This document shows positions 45,843 through 54,636 of a stretch of DNA of 64,000 nucleotides, one piece after another. The position numbers were made by a program, and so were the translations under genes. Where the stretch lies: contig NZ_OZ061318.1 of the NCBI RefSeq assembly GCF_964063345.1, forward strand, positions 5,518,001 to 5,582,000, written 5' to 3'. The notes beneath the pieces are model-generated. The model did no database searches, was not told where the DNA came from, and worked only from the letters and a program-made list of their open reading frames with translations. Origin of the DNA: Pseudomonas lini. GTDB lineage: Bacteria > Pseudomonadota > Gammaproteobacteria > Pseudomonadales > Pseudomonadaceae. Numbering within the stretch: position 1 is the stretch's first letter; every line of letters starts with the position of its first letter.

Positions 45843-47600
45843 CTAATGCCCGCCCACCACCATATGGCTGAACGGCGCCACATACGCCTGCAACGTCACT
45901 AGCCCACCGACCAGAATCGCCAGCACCACAGAGTGGAAAAACACGTAGCGCAGGATTTCACCTTCATGGCCGTACCAGCGGGTGGCGGTGGAGGCGACCA
46001 CGATCGACTGGGCGTCGACCATCTTGCCCATGACCCCGCCGGAACTGTTGGCCGCGGCCATCAATACCGGGCTCAGGCCCAATTGCTCGGCCGTTACCCG
46101 TTGCAAGCCGCCGAACAGCACGTTGGAGGCCGTATCAGAGCCGGTCAGCGCAACGCCCAGCCAGCCGAGCAACGTGCCGAACATGGGGTAGAAAATGCCC
46201 GTAGCGGCAAAGGCCAGACCCATCGTGGCGTCGAGGCCCGAGTAGCGGGTCAGGAAGCCCAGGGCAAGCATGGCCACAATGGTGATGAGCGAGTAACGCA
46301 CCACCCATAGCGTTCGCACGTATTGGTGCAGCAGCTGCGGGATCGAATAACCCATCAGCAGCCCGCCAAGGATCGCCGCCAGCAAGATGCCGCTACCGGT
46401 GCTGGTGAGCCAGGTGAACTTGTAGATCGCGTCCTCTTTTTTAGGCGTGGGTACCACGGGCGGGACCTTTTCGATCTGTTGGTGAATTGTGGCGAAGGTC
46501 AAGGTCGGGGCGAAGATCGGGTTGGCCTCGCGCATCGGCTTGCCTTGGGGGTCGAGCTTGGCCGAATGGGTTTGCGGGTCCATGACCGGGCGGGTATCAA
46601 ACAGGTTTTTGAAGCTTTGAGTGCCCCAGGCAAAGACGAAGACTGTGAGGATGATCCACGGCATCCATGCGCGCATGACGGCGGGTTTGGCGTCGCGGGC
46701 AAAGGTCGCGCTGGGTTTCTCGTCCGGGTCCGCCTCCACCGTGGAGTTGTCGGCCCGGCCGGACAACGCGGCGGAGGTATGCACGGTGGCTGGTTTCCAG
46801 ACCTTGAGGAAACCGGTCAGGCAGGCCATGGAAATCAGCGCGGCGATTACATCCACCAGCATCGGCCCGTGGTAGTTGGAGACGAGGAATTGCGGTACGG
46901 CGAAACTGACTCCGGCGACCAGGATAGCCGGCCAGATTTCCAGCATCTTGCGCCAGCCGGCGAAGGCCCAGATCAGCCAGAACGGCACGATCACCGAGAA
47001 AAACGGCAGTTGCCGGCCGACCATCATCGACAGCTCCATTTCATCCAGGCCGGTCACTTTGGCCAAGGTGATGATGGGCGTGCCCAAGGCGCCGAACGCC
47101 ACGGGCGCAGTGTTGGCGATCAACGCCAGGCCAGACGCGGCCAGGGGCGAAAAGCCCAGCCCGATCAGAATGGCCCCGGTCACCGCCACGGGGGTGCCGA
47201 AACCGGCGGCTCCTTCGAAGAACGCACCGAAGCAGAAGGCAATCAGCAGCAGTTGCAGGCGTCGATCGTCAGTGATACGCGCCAGGGAATCCTGCAGCAC
47301 TTTGAACGAGCCGTTCTCGGTGGTCAGTCGGTGCAGGAAAATGATGTTGAGCACGATCCAGCCAATCGGCAGCAGACCGTTGGCGGCGCCGTAGAGTGCG
47401 GCCGAGCCCGCCATGTCCGCCGGCATGCCGAAGGCGAAAATCGCAATCAGCAAGGCCGAGCCCAGGGCCAACAACGCCGCCAGGTGCGCCTTGATGTGGA
47501 AAAACGCCAGGGAGACCAGCATCACCACCACCGGCACCGCCGCCATGATGGTTGATAGCAACGGGTTGCCAAAGGGGTCGTAGATTTGCTGCCAGACCAT
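45843..47600 (-). CDS. lldP: L-lactate permease
   Basis: 585 residues, about 13 helices of the LctP family. Signatures: YDPFGNPLLSTIMAAVPVVV at the N-terminus, GAFFEGAAGFGTPVAVTGAI in the first half, and SNVLFGGLQRVTAEQLGLSP, AANSSGGVMGKMVDAQSIVV near the end. Imports lactate (and glycolate) by proton symport. Shine-Dalgarno GAGGTGG. Lactate dehydrogenase genes (lldD, dld) are not adjacent on this side, which is unusual for Pseudomonas but not exceptional. Confidence 0.95.
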   Translation of the reverse strand: MVWQQIYDPFGNPLLSTIMAAVPVVVMLVSLAFFHIKAHLAALLALGSALLIAIFAFGMPADMAGSAALYGAANGLLPIGWIVLNIIFLHRLTTENGSFKVLQDSLARITDDRRLQLLLIAFCFGAFFEGAAGFGTPVAVTGAILIGLGFSPLAASGLALIANTAPVAFGALGTPIITLAKVTGLDEMELSMMVGRQLPFFSVIVPFWLIWAFAGWRKMLEIWPAILVAGVSFAVPQFLVSNYHGPMLVDVIAALISMACLTGFLKVWKPATVHTSAALSGRADNSTVEADPDEKPSATFARDAKPAVMRAWMPWIILTVFVFAWGTQSFKNLFDTRPVMDPQTHSAKLDPQGKPMREANPIFAPTLTFATIHQQIEKVPPVVPTPKKEDAIYKFTWLTSTGSGILLAAILGGLLMGYSIPQLLHQYVRTLWVVRYSLITIVAMLALGFLTRYSGLDATMGLAFAATGIFYPMFGTLLGWLGVALTGSDTASNVLFGGLQRVTAEQLGLSPVLMAAANSSGGVMGKMVDAQSIVVASTATRWYGHEGEILRYVFFHSVVLAILVGGLVTLQAYVAPFSHMVVGGH

Positions 47601-47702
47601 GTTCCACCTCTGCTTTTTATTGTTGGTAGCGCAGCCCCCCGTGGGGGAAGGTGGTTTGGAGTATAGGTGGCATTACGCTGCTGTCCTGGCGGGGCCAGCC
47701 GT

Positions 47703-48344
47703 TCAGATTTCGAGGCCGACTCCAGTGCGTGTGCTCCTTTCGACCATCGCCACGATCGTTGCGAAAAGTTCGTCCTGTGCCTGCACGGGTGTGATCTCTT
47801 CGGTCGCGGCGGCATGGGATAGCGCCTCCGCTGCACCGAGCATCGCCCGAAGACTCGCTGGCGCGATATCACCCGTTCCGGCGAAAGGGAGGAGGGCGCT
47901 GCGGCACTTGTCCATGAAGATCGCTTCGTACTCGCGCTTGATCTTTTCCAGCTCGGGCGAGCTGGTCAACGCCGCGATCACGCCGGGTATCTCGCGGCCC
48001 TGAAGAAGGACGCAATCGACATAAGATGAGGCGATAACCATTGCCTTGCTGGACAGGGTCGGTTCACTGGTTTGAAGTGCGGTGTCCATGAGTGCGGTCT
48101 GACGCGCGTCGAACTCCTGATAAAGCGCCGCCAGCAACCCGGGGCGGGTGGCGAAATGATCGTAAACCACTGGTTTGGTTACCCCCGCCTGCTCGGCGAG
48201 CCGGCCCAGGGTCAACGCTTCCGTGCCTTCCTCTCGAACCAGCTGCCAGGCGACATCCAGCAACTGGCGCTGGCGCTCTTCCCGCGACATCCGGCGGCGC
48301 GGTGGCGGGCTGGAATCCTGCTCAGGTGTTTCGGTGCTTGACAT
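47703..48344 (-). CDS. TetR-family repressor
   Basis: 213 residues. Helix-turn-helix at about 18-65 (REERQRQLLDVAWQLVREEG, TLGRLAEQAGVTKPVVYDHF), then an all-helical ligand domain. Divergent from the NAD(P)H dehydrogenase gene at 48445 across a 100-bp gap that contains repeated GTARCTTAC motifs, so it probably represses both itself and that gene. Confidence 0.92.
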   Translation of the reverse strand: MSSTETPEQDSSPPPRRRMSREERQRQLLDVAWQLVREEGTEALTLGRLAEQAGVTKPVVYDHFATRPGLLAALYQEFDARQTALMDTALQTSEPTLSSKAMVIASSYVDCVLLQGREIPGVIAALTSSPELEKIKREYEAIFMDKCRSALLPFAGTGDIAPASLRAMLGAAEALSHAAATEEITPVQAQDELFATIVAMVERSTRTGVGLEI

Positions 48345-48349
48345 GCTTA

Positions 48350-48391
48350 TGTACCAAAAGTAGCTTACTGGTCGTAACTTACCAAGAGTAT
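48350..48391. promoter_or_regulatory. Candidate TetR operator
   Basis: TACCAAAAGTAGCTTAC and GTAACTTACCAAGAGTA lie around a TGGTC centre. GTAGCTTAC (48360-48368) and GTAACTTAC (48374-48382) repeat in a 14-base step, and TATAAG follows at 48391 as a possible -10 toward the plus-strand gene. Confidence 0.45.
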
Positions 48392-48444
48392 ATAAGGCTC
48401 GTCTCTAGCTCTCAATCACTCATTCCGTAGCAGGAGTTTTCGAC

Positions 48445-49098
48445 ATGCATGCACTCATCGTTGTAGCTCACCATGACCCTCAGTCGCTCACCCATAGCCT
48501 CGCGAGGCACGTCGCCGAAGGCGTATCCGGGGCCAATCCAGACAACTCTTTCGAAATCGCAGACCTCTGGGCGCAAGGGTTCGATCCGAGGTTCGGCGCG
48601 GCCGATCTCGCCGTCCATCACCGTGAAGCTCCGCCCCCCGTCGATGTTGCCGCCGAGCAGGCGAGGATTGATCGCGCCGATGCGCTGGTGCTGGTTTATC
48701 CGGTTTATTGGTGGTCGATGCCGGCGCTGCTCAAAGGCTGGATCGATCGGGTGTTCGCCAATGGCTGGGCGTTCGATTTCAGTGCGGATGCCAAGTTGGA
48801 GAAGAAGCTTCGCCACCTGCGGGTTCACCTTGTGGGTGTCGGTGGCGCCGACGCGGGAACCTATGCACGCCATGGTTATGCCGACGCCATGAAGACGCAG
48901 ATCGACCATGGGATCTTCGATTATTGCGGTGCCTGCGTTGTGACGTCCGAGCTGTTGCTCGACTCGGAAATTCAGGAGCCGACGGTTCATCTGGAAGCTG
49001 CGCAGGTGATCGGTCGTGATCTTTTCGGTGCATCCGGGCGCTGCGACGCGGCTCAGGATATTCACCTTTGCCGACCGGTCAGTGCCGATGCTTTTTGA
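48445..49098 (+). CDS. NAD(P)H dehydrogenase (quinone), flavodoxin-like
   Basis: 217 residues of the NQO1/MdaB/KefF type. FMN region MHALIVVAHHDPQSLTHSLA, and the family pattern LVYPVYWWSMPALLKGWIDR, VFANGWAFDF. Two-electron reduction of quinones using NAD(P)H. Single gene, divergent from the TetR repressor that probably controls it. Confidence 0.92.
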   Translation: MHALIVVAHHDPQSLTHSLARHVAEGVSGANPDNSFEIADLWAQGFDPRFGAADLAVHHREAPPPVDVAAEQARIDRADALVLVYPVYWWSMPALLKGWIDRVFANGWAFDFSADAKLEKKLRHLRVHLVGVGGADAGTYARHGYADAMKTQIDHGIFDYCGACVVTSELLLDSEIQEPTVHLEAAQVIGRDLFGASGRCDAAQDIHLCRPVSADAF

Positions 49099-49430
49099 AA
49101 GACAAAAAAAGAGCCTCAAAGCTCTTTGATGGGGAGGAAGTAGAGCCCAGAGGCTCAAGATGCGCATGAAACAAGTGGTGAGCTTATTGGGGTTCAGTTC
49201 ACTCACCACCTACGCAACGGCTTAAACCTCCAACCGCTACGTATTATCATCGTAAGAAGCGGCAGGCTCGCGCTCAAGTACCATTAGTCTAATCCCCCCG
49301 GCCAGCCTGCCTGCTGTTGAATCAACATCAAAAAATCGCAGTCTTCCAGTAGTCGAGCCATTTCAGCATTTATGTACGAGTGCGTAGTTCGGTTCTCTGT
49401 TGGAGTTCTCACATTCTGCTTCGATAGCTC
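49099..49430. other. Intergenic stretch with two hairpins
   Basis: 332 bp. AGAGC-CTCAAA-GCTCT at 49110-49125 could weakly terminate the quinone reductase gene. AGTGGTGAG / CTCACCACCT at 49175-49212 is a longer stem with a 22-base loop, role unknown. No gene seen. Confidence 0.5.
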
Positions 49431-50369
49431 CTAGCCCTGCCTGAACACCAACGCCTTCAACCCGCACTCAACATCGGCATCGGGAAACTCCGGCGGATTT
49501 TCCAACCGCTGCTCAAACCGCAGGCTCGGCGCTTCGCGGGTGACTCCGTCGATGAGAAAGTCGGCACCGAAAGCCGGATCGTTCATGCAGGCCAGCACCG
49601 TGCCTTGAGGGCTGAGCAGTTCCGGCAGGCGGCGCAGCACGCGCTGATAGTCCTTGGTTAGCAGAAAACTGCCTTTCTGAAAGGACGGCGGGTCGATGAT
49701 GACCAGGTCGTATGGACCCTTGCCGATCACCTTGCCCCAGGACTTGAACAGGTCATGGCCGAGAAAACTCACCTTGCTCAGGTCATGGCCGTTGAGCCGG
49801 TGATTGTCGCGGCCACGGCTCAGGGCCGGGCTGGACATGTCCAGATTGACCACATGCAACGCGCCCCCCTCGATGGCCGCTACCGAGAAGCAGCAGGTAT
49901 AGGCGAACAGATTCAACACGCGTTTGCCCTGGGCATTGGCACGCACCCAATCGCGGCCGTAGCGCATGTCGAGGAACAGGCCGGTGTTCTGTTTGCGGCC
50001 CAGGTCCACGCGATAATGCAGGCCGCCTTCAGTGATCGTCATCTCGTCGATCGGCTCCCCGAGCAGCCATTCGGTGGTACTTTGCAGCAGATAGCGATGT
50101 TGCAGCAGCAAGGTGTGCGCACTGGATTGTTTCCACTCCGGCGCCTGAGTGATCTCCATCAGCAACCGCTTCAAATCCTCCAGTTGCGCAGGGTCTGGCT
50201 CCTTGAACAGCGAGACCAGCACCACGCCCTGCAGCCAGTCGACAGTCAATTGCTCCAGCCCCGGCCAGCACCGGCCACGGCCGTGGAACAGCCGGCGGGT
50301 TTCTGCGGGCGCAGCCGCAAGCGCAGTCAGCAAATGGTCGTGGAGGATGGAGAGGGCATCTGGGTTCAT
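49431..50369 (-). CDS. RlmI-like class I SAM methyltransferase
   Basis: 312 residues. SAM-binding VLNLFAYTCCFSVAAIEGGA and catalytic-loop VIIDPPSFQKGSF place it with COG1092 (RlmI-like, m5C or related 23S rRNA methyltransferase). It lacks an obvious N-terminal PUA domain, so it is a shorter relative and its target is uncertain. Start at 50369 (MNPDALS) chosen by domain start; 50390 gives seven more residues. Neither has a good site. Confidence 0.85.
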   Translation of the reverse strand: MNPDALSILHDHLLTALAAAPAETRRLFHGRGRCWPGLEQLTVDWLQGVVLVSLFKEPDPAQLEDLKRLLMEITQAPEWKQSSAHTLLLQHRYLLQSTTEWLLGEPIDEMTITEGGLHYRVDLGRKQNTGLFLDMRYGRDWVRANAQGKRVLNLFAYTCCFSVAAIEGGALHVVNLDMSSPALSRGRDNHRLNGHDLSKVSFLGHDLFKSWGKVIGKGPYDLVIIDPPSFQKGSFLLTKDYQRVLRRLPELLSPQGTVLACMNDPAFGADFLIDGVTREAPSLRFEQRLENPPEFPDADVECGLKALVFRQG

Positions 50370-50573
50370 CGGGCAAGGTCGGCCATGCATGGGGGGGGCG
50401 GCATTTTAACCACAATTAAGCGCTGACAAATGGTCGTATTTGTCAGCCTGGACGGAGAATGTTCACGTCAGGTGTATCAAAAATGAATTTTCCGCGAAGT
50501 CCGCTGTTCATACCTGTAGGTGGCGGATTTGAGCCCGCGCAAATCATTTACGTAATCAGGGAGTGGCACAGTC

Positions 50574-50981
50574 ATGGGTCCAGTATCGACGGCGGGCGGG
50601 CACTTGTCTGACGGATTGATTCTTGTGGTTGAGGATGACCCGTTGATCCTGGAGTTTCTTTGCGAAATTCTTCAGGAGGAAGGCTTTGCGGTTGAAGCAC
50701 AGGTCAGCGCGGACGCCGCGTCGCAGTTTCTGGAGCAGCATGCGCCGGAGGTTGGACTGTTGCTGACGGACATCACCATGCCGGGCAAGCTCAATGGCGC
50801 GGACCTGGCCAATCAGTTCGGCGACCGTTGGCCGGACAAACCGATCATGATCATGTCCGGCTTCGAAACCCCGAAGAGTTCCGGGGTCAAACATCCGGTT
50901 GCGTTCATCAAGAAGCCTTGGGTCGTGGGGCAGTTGCTCGATTGTGTGCAAAGCGCCTTACACCCGAACCGGGCCCTGTAG
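50574..50981 (+). CDS. Stand-alone response-regulator receiver domain
   Basis: 135 residues, a single CheY-like receiver. Acidic pocket VVEDD (19-22), phosphoacceptor Asp66 in LLLTDITMPGKLNG and Lys in FIKKPW. No output domain, so it probably acts by protein contact or in phosphorelay. Orphan: no kinase adjacent. The LLTDITMPG form and short tail resemble single-domain regulators paired with hybrid kinases. Confidence 0.93.
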   Translation: MGPVSTAGGHLSDGLILVVEDDPLILEFLCEILQEEGFAVEAQVSADAASQFLEQHAPEVGLLLTDITMPGKLNGADLANQFGDRWPDKPIMIMSGFETPKSSGVKHPVAFIKKPWVVGQLLDCVQSALHPNRAL

Positions 50982-51054
50982 GAGTTGCCGCAGGCTGCGA
51001 TCTTTTGATTTTGCTTTTAATAAAGCGAGAATTAAAAGATCGCAGCCTGATGTA
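50980..51054. repeat. GATC-type repeat doublet
   Basis: CTGTAGGAGTTGCCGCAGGC, TGCGATCTTTTGATT and the inverse ATTAAAAGATCGCAGCCTG around a short centre. Confidence 0.85.
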
Positions 51055-51094
51055 CATTGCCTGACAACATTCGCCTGGTTCTGGAAATCGTCCT

Positions 51095-51763
51095 TTGTCA
51101 GTTCAAGCATCCGTGTTCAACACCTCGTACCGCGCCTTTCTGTTCGATATGGACGGAACTGTCCTCAATTCCATCGCTGCCGCCGAGCGGATCTGGACCA
51201 CTTGGGCCTTGCGCCACGGCGTCGATGTAGAAACCTTCCTGCCGACCATCCACGGCGTTCGTGCCATCGACACCATTACCCGTCTGGCCTTGCCCGGGGT
51301 GGACGCTGAAGCAGAAGCCGCGTGGATCACCGAGGCGGAAATCGAGGATGTGGAAGGGATTGTCGAGGTGGCCGGCGCGGCGAGTTTCCTCAAGTCGCTG
51401 CCCACCAACCAATGGGCCATCGTCACCTCGGCGCCACGGGCACTGGCCCTGCGCCGAATGGCGGCGGCAGGCATTCCCGAACCTGACGTGATGGTTACCG
51501 CTGAAGACGTCAGTGCCGGTAAACCCGACCCTGCGGGCTATCGGCTGGCCGCTCGTCGGTTAGGGGTCGAGCCTAGCGATTGCCTGATCTTCGAAGACGC
51601 CGCCGTCGGTATTCGCGCAGGCGAAGCGGCGGGTGCCAACGTCATGGTCATCACCGCGACGCACGTTCATCCGCTCCAGACTCCGCATACGACCCTGGCC
51701 AGCTACGACTTGGTCGAGGCCCGTGCGGACGCCGATGGCCGAATCTGCCTGCATTCTTTCTGA
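51095..51763 (+). CDS. HAD-superfamily phosphatase
   Basis: 222 residues. HAD motif I FLFDMDGTVLNS, motif II IVTSAPRALALRR, motif III/IV GKPDPAGYRLAARRLGVEPS, CLIFEDAAVGIRAGEAAGAN. It is a beta-phosphoglucomutase/glycerol-phosphatase-like member (subclass IA); probably a sugar-phosphate phosphatase. Start TTG 51095 has GGAAA upstream; a GTG six codons in is the alternative. Confidence 0.9.
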   Translation: MSVQASVFNTSYRAFLFDMDGTVLNSIAAAERIWTTWALRHGVDVETFLPTIHGVRAIDTITRLALPGVDAEAEAAWITEAEIEDVEGIVEVAGAASFLKSLPTNQWAIVTSAPRALALRRMAAAGIPEPDVMVTAEDVSAGKPDPAGYRLAARRLGVEPSDCLIFEDAAVGIRAGEAAGANVMVITATHVHPLQTPHTTLASYDLVEARADADGRICLHSF

Positions 51764-51773
51764 TCGACCGCGT

Positions 51774-51878
51774 CCCCTGTGGGAGCTGGGCTTGCCCGCG
51801 ATGGCGTCGGCACAGACAACATAATCCCTTGGCAGACCGCAGCGGCCCCATCGCGAGCAAGCTCGGCTCCCACAATGA
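51774..51878. repeat. REP doublet
   Basis: CCTGTGGGAGCTGGGCTTGC and the inverse arm GCAAGCTCGGCTCCCACA around a 60-base centre. Confidence 0.88.
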
Positions 51879-51888
51879 TTGATGTGAG

Positions 51889-52548
51889 TCAGTAAACCCC
51901 GGGAATCAACCGCCAAGTCCTGCTGCAATAAGCCTCGTATTCACTGCCAAACTGCGTGCGTAATAGCGCTTCTTCGGAGCGAATGCGCGCGATCAGCGGG
52001 ATCAACATCAGCGCCACCAGCAGTAACCCGACCCCGGAACGAAAGGCCAGCGCCCAACCCACGCCATTGATCAGCAGCCCCAGATAGCTGGGGTTGCGCA
52101 AGGTCCGATAAATCCCGTCGGTGACCAGGCGGTGCCCCGGCTGAATCGCCACCAGGCCGCTGAAGCGTTTGCCCAGTACAAACACCGGCCACATCCGCAG
52201 TGCGCCGCCGCCGATGAACAACAGCGCGCCGAGCCAACGCACGCCCTCGCCACCGAAGGTCCAGAAGTCGATCCGGTCGGTGTAGGCCGGCAGATACCCA
52301 CTCAACAATCCGATCACCCCGAAGACCGGCAACACCCAACGATTGGCCCTGTCTTCATGCTCGCCGGAGCTCAGGTTGCCCTCGCTGAACAAAGATACGA
52401 TCGCCATCACCACGGTTGCCAGGGCAATGACCACCAGCGGCGGATGCGAGAAAAAAGCTGTCAACCCGCCCAGCCCGAACACCGCAAGCGCGAGGTAGGC
52501 AAGGGTGCTAACGAGGGTGAAAAACGCGAGTTTGGCCGAGATTTTCAT
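51889..52548 (-). CDS. Isoprenylcysteine carboxyl methyltransferase-like membrane protein
   Basis: 219 residues with about five hydrophobic segments and the family motif LVTDGIYRTLRNPSYLGLLI, then RSEEALLRTQFGSEYEAYCS near the C-terminus. These features mark the ICMT/phospholipid methyltransferase (PEMT-like) group of SAM-dependent membrane enzymes. Substrate unknown. The chosen start (52548) is where the first helix begins; the longer frame to 52629 runs through a GATC-type repeat. Confidence 0.88.
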   Translation of the reverse strand: MKISAKLAFFTLVSTLAYLALAVFGLGGLTAFFSHPPLVVIALATVVMAIVSLFSEGNLSSGEHEDRANRWVLPVFGVIGLLSGYLPAYTDRIDFWTFGGEGVRWLGALLFIGGGALRMWPVFVLGKRFSGLVAIQPGHRLVTDGIYRTLRNPSYLGLLINGVGWALAFRSGVGLLLVALMLIPLIARIRSEEALLRTQFGSEYEAYCSRTWRLIPGVY

Positions 52549-52567
52549 GACTGACTTCGCAAAGGGT

Positions 52568-52677
52568 ATGTAGGCGCTGCCGAAGGCTCGGGCCGCGTTC
52601 GGACGATCTTTTGACTTTGCCCCTATCAATATCGCTCAAAAATCAAAAGATCGCAGCCTGCGGCAGCTCCTGCGCGG
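52568..52677. repeat. GATC-type repeat doublet
   Basis: Arms TGTAGGCGCTGCCGAAGGCT and AAATCAAAAGATCGCAGCCT, then GCGGCAGCTCCTGCG, around a spacer. Confidence 0.85.
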
Positions 52678-52774
52678 TTGTTCGGTCATTCGACGCGGTG
52701 CCGTGTGATCGCCAGGACGGTAGCCGGGGGGCTGGGTGAACTAAGCTTTGGATAAGGACGCTTCTATCTATTCA

Positions 52775-52809
52775 CTCCCGGCTCGTTGAAAATCTCGACG
52801 AGCCGGGAG
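52775..52809 (+). promoter_or_regulatory. Perfect 12-bp inverted repeat just upstream of the dehydratase gene
   Basis: CTCCCGGCTCGT-11-ACGAGCCGGGAG ends six bases before AAGGAG, the ribosome-binding site. It could be a 5' UTR hairpin that affects translation or a protein operator. Confidence 0.6.
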
Positions 52810-52827
52810 CGCCACAAGGAGCACACG

Positions 52828-53760
52828 ATGCTTCACATCAGAACGCCCCTGATTCTGCACCCAGGCCTGTCGACCCCGGCCCGGCGAATCTGGCTCAAGC
52901 TGGAAAACCTGCAACCCAGCGGCTCGTTCAAACTGCGCGGCATGGGGCTGCTGTGCAGTCAGGCGGCGGAGCAGGGCAAGCGCAAAGTGGTCTGTCCTTC
53001 CGGGGGGAACGCCGGGCTGGCCACCGCCGTGGCCGCCGCCAGCCTTGGGCTTAAAGCCTGCATCGTGGTGCCGAATACCACCCCGCAAACCACCCGCGAC
53101 AGGATCAGGAAAACCGGTGCCGAAGTGATCGTCCACGGCAAGGTCTGGGACGAAGCCAATCAACGGGCGAAAGAACTCGCAAAGGGTGTGGACACCGAAT
53201 ACGTGCCAGCCTTCGATCATCCGGTGTTGTGGGAAGGGCACAGCACCATGGTCGATGAAATCCTCGAGGACTGCCCTCAGGTCGATGTATTGGTGACGTC
53301 GGTGGGCGGCGGCGGTTTACTGGCGGGCCTGCTCACTGGATTGATCCGTCATCAGCGCATGGATTGTCGAATCGTTGCTTGTGAAACCCAGGGCGCAGCG
53401 TCTTTTGCGGCCGCCGTGAGTGCTGGCCACCCGGTCAGATTGCCGCGCATCGATACCGTCGCCACGTCACTTGGCGCGGCGCAGGTGGCGGCCTGGCCGG
53501 TGCAGCACATCCTCGACTTTGCGCACGAATGCGTGGTGCTCAGCGATGATGAGGCGATCATGGGCGTGGTTCGTTACGCCAACGACCTGCGTCAGTTGGT
53601 CGAGCCGGCGTGCGGCGTTTCATTGGCGGTGGCGTACCTGGACCATCCAGCGATTGCCGAGGCCCATGATGTGGTGATTGTGGTGTGCGGCGGTGTCAGC
53701 ATCAGCGCGCAATTGGTCGCCAGCTGGGCGCGCCTGTCCGCCGGGGCGCAAGCAACCTAG
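52828..53760 (+). CDS. PLP-dependent serine/threonine dehydratase-like enzyme
   Basis: 310 residues, fold-type II. Lys35 in NLQPSGSFKLRGMG binds PLP, SGGNAGLA holds the substrate carboxylate, VTSVGGGGLLAGLLTG binds the phosphate, and VVCGGVSISAQL closes the pocket. Shorter than catabolic threonine deaminase, without ACT domain; matches the eukaryotic-type L-serine dehydratase group. Deaminates Ser/Thr to pyruvate or 2-oxobutyrate. Start has AAGGAG eight bases upstream. Confidence 0.9.
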   Translation: MLHIRTPLILHPGLSTPARRIWLKLENLQPSGSFKLRGMGLLCSQAAEQGKRKVVCPSGGNAGLATAVAAASLGLKACIVVPNTTPQTTRDRIRKTGAEVIVHGKVWDEANQRAKELAKGVDTEYVPAFDHPVLWEGHSTMVDEILEDCPQVDVLVTSVGGGGLLAGLLTGLIRHQRMDCRIVACETQGAASFAAAVSAGHPVRLPRIDTVATSLGAAQVAAWPVQHILDFAHECVVLSDDEAIMGVVRYANDLRQLVEPACGVSLAVAYLDHPAIAEAHDVVIVVCGGVSISAQLVASWARLSAGAQAT

Positions 53761-53829
53761 GGCTCGAACACTATCCAGTATTGCGAGCCCCACGGCTGAC
53801 TTTTAGAGGTTTCAGCGACTGAATGGACC

Positions 53830-54126
53830 TTATTGAGCGAGGATCGCTTTGGCCAGGTCCTCGTCGCTGGCCTTGAGGTCGGGATGATTCTGTCGAATTT
53901 CCTTCAACACCGACTCCAGATAAACGCCGCGAATCGTACCGCCACTCGCCACGAAGCTAGAGGCATCATCCCGTGCTGGAACCACGATTTTGTCATCCTT
54001 GAACGTCGAGTACAGCGATGCGGAGACCCCGGCCGAAGTGGCGACATCTTTTGCATCTACATCGGCCATGGCCGAACCAACGGGCAAACAAAGCACTAGT
54101 GAAGATATGAGCAACAGACGGCGCAT
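53830..54126 (-). CDS. DUF2388-type exported protein
   Basis: 98 residues. Signal peptide RRLLLISSLVLCLPVGSAMA, then DVDAKDVATSAGVSASLYST and FKDDKIVVPARDDASSFVAS, ending DEDLAKAILAQ. This Pseudomonas family is periplasmic or secreted and of unknown function. The ATG at 54126 is the only start that gives a signal peptide; the frame running to 54261 is rejected. Confidence 0.88.
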   Translation of the reverse strand: MRRLLLISSLVLCLPVGSAMADVDAKDVATSAGVSASLYSTFKDDKIVVPARDDASSFVASGGTIRGVYLESVLKEIRQNHPDLKASDEDLAKAILAQ

Positions 54127-54264
54127 GACGGCGTCCTCCGAAAGCGTAAAGGAAGTAACACATAATTTAGGATGCCTGGTAGCGCTCAGGAGTTCCCTGC
54201 CGATTCGATATATGCACAGGCGACCGCTCAGAACCGCACGGTAGCCCCGGTCGTCAGCCACTGA

Positions 54265-54636
54265 TCACGCTCGCCCGTCAGATCGCGTCGACATCGAAAC
54301 CGATAAGGTTTGCAAACCGGCCGCCCGGGCTTGGGCGACCAGTTCTTCAGTGTCTTCGCCGCCGGGCAGGGCGATCACTACGTCCGGCCGGCTATCAAGC
54401 AGCATGAAGTGGTTGCGCAGACGTTCGGCTGACTTGCCGTGTCGCTGCCAATTGGGCGGGTAGCGCACGATGTCGGCGCCTTGTTCCCGGGCCCACTCTT
54501 CTATTTCGCCGCCCAGAAAGCGGTTACCGCCATGAATCAGCACCCGCACCGGGTGCATGCGCTGGAAGGCGTCGAGTACTCGTCGGCACAGACGTTTATC
54601 GGCGTAATGACGCCCGGCACAGATCAGCAGGCGCAT
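54265..54636 (-). CDS. SLOG-type (DUF2493) nucleotide-sensing protein
   Basis: 123 residues. LLICAGRHYADKRLCRRVLD, VLIHGGNRFLGGEIEEWARE and VVIALPGGEDTEELVAQARA fit the YspA/SLOG Rossmann-like fold that binds nucleotides or ADP-ribose derivatives. Its first 13 bases overlap the end of the Na/Pi transporter gene, so it is translated from the same message. Function unknown. Confidence 0.85.
   Translation of the reverse strand: MRLLICAGRHYADKRLCRRVLDAFQRMHPVRVLIHGGNRFLGGEIEEWAREQGADIVRYPPNWQRHGKSAERLRNHFMLLDSRPDVVIALPGGEDTEELVAQARAAGLQTLSVSMSTRSDGRA

Noticed and set aside
46323..47555. 410-codon plus-strand frame opposite lactate permease
   Set aside because: Antisense shadow; Gly/Gln/Arg-rich with no recognisable fold.
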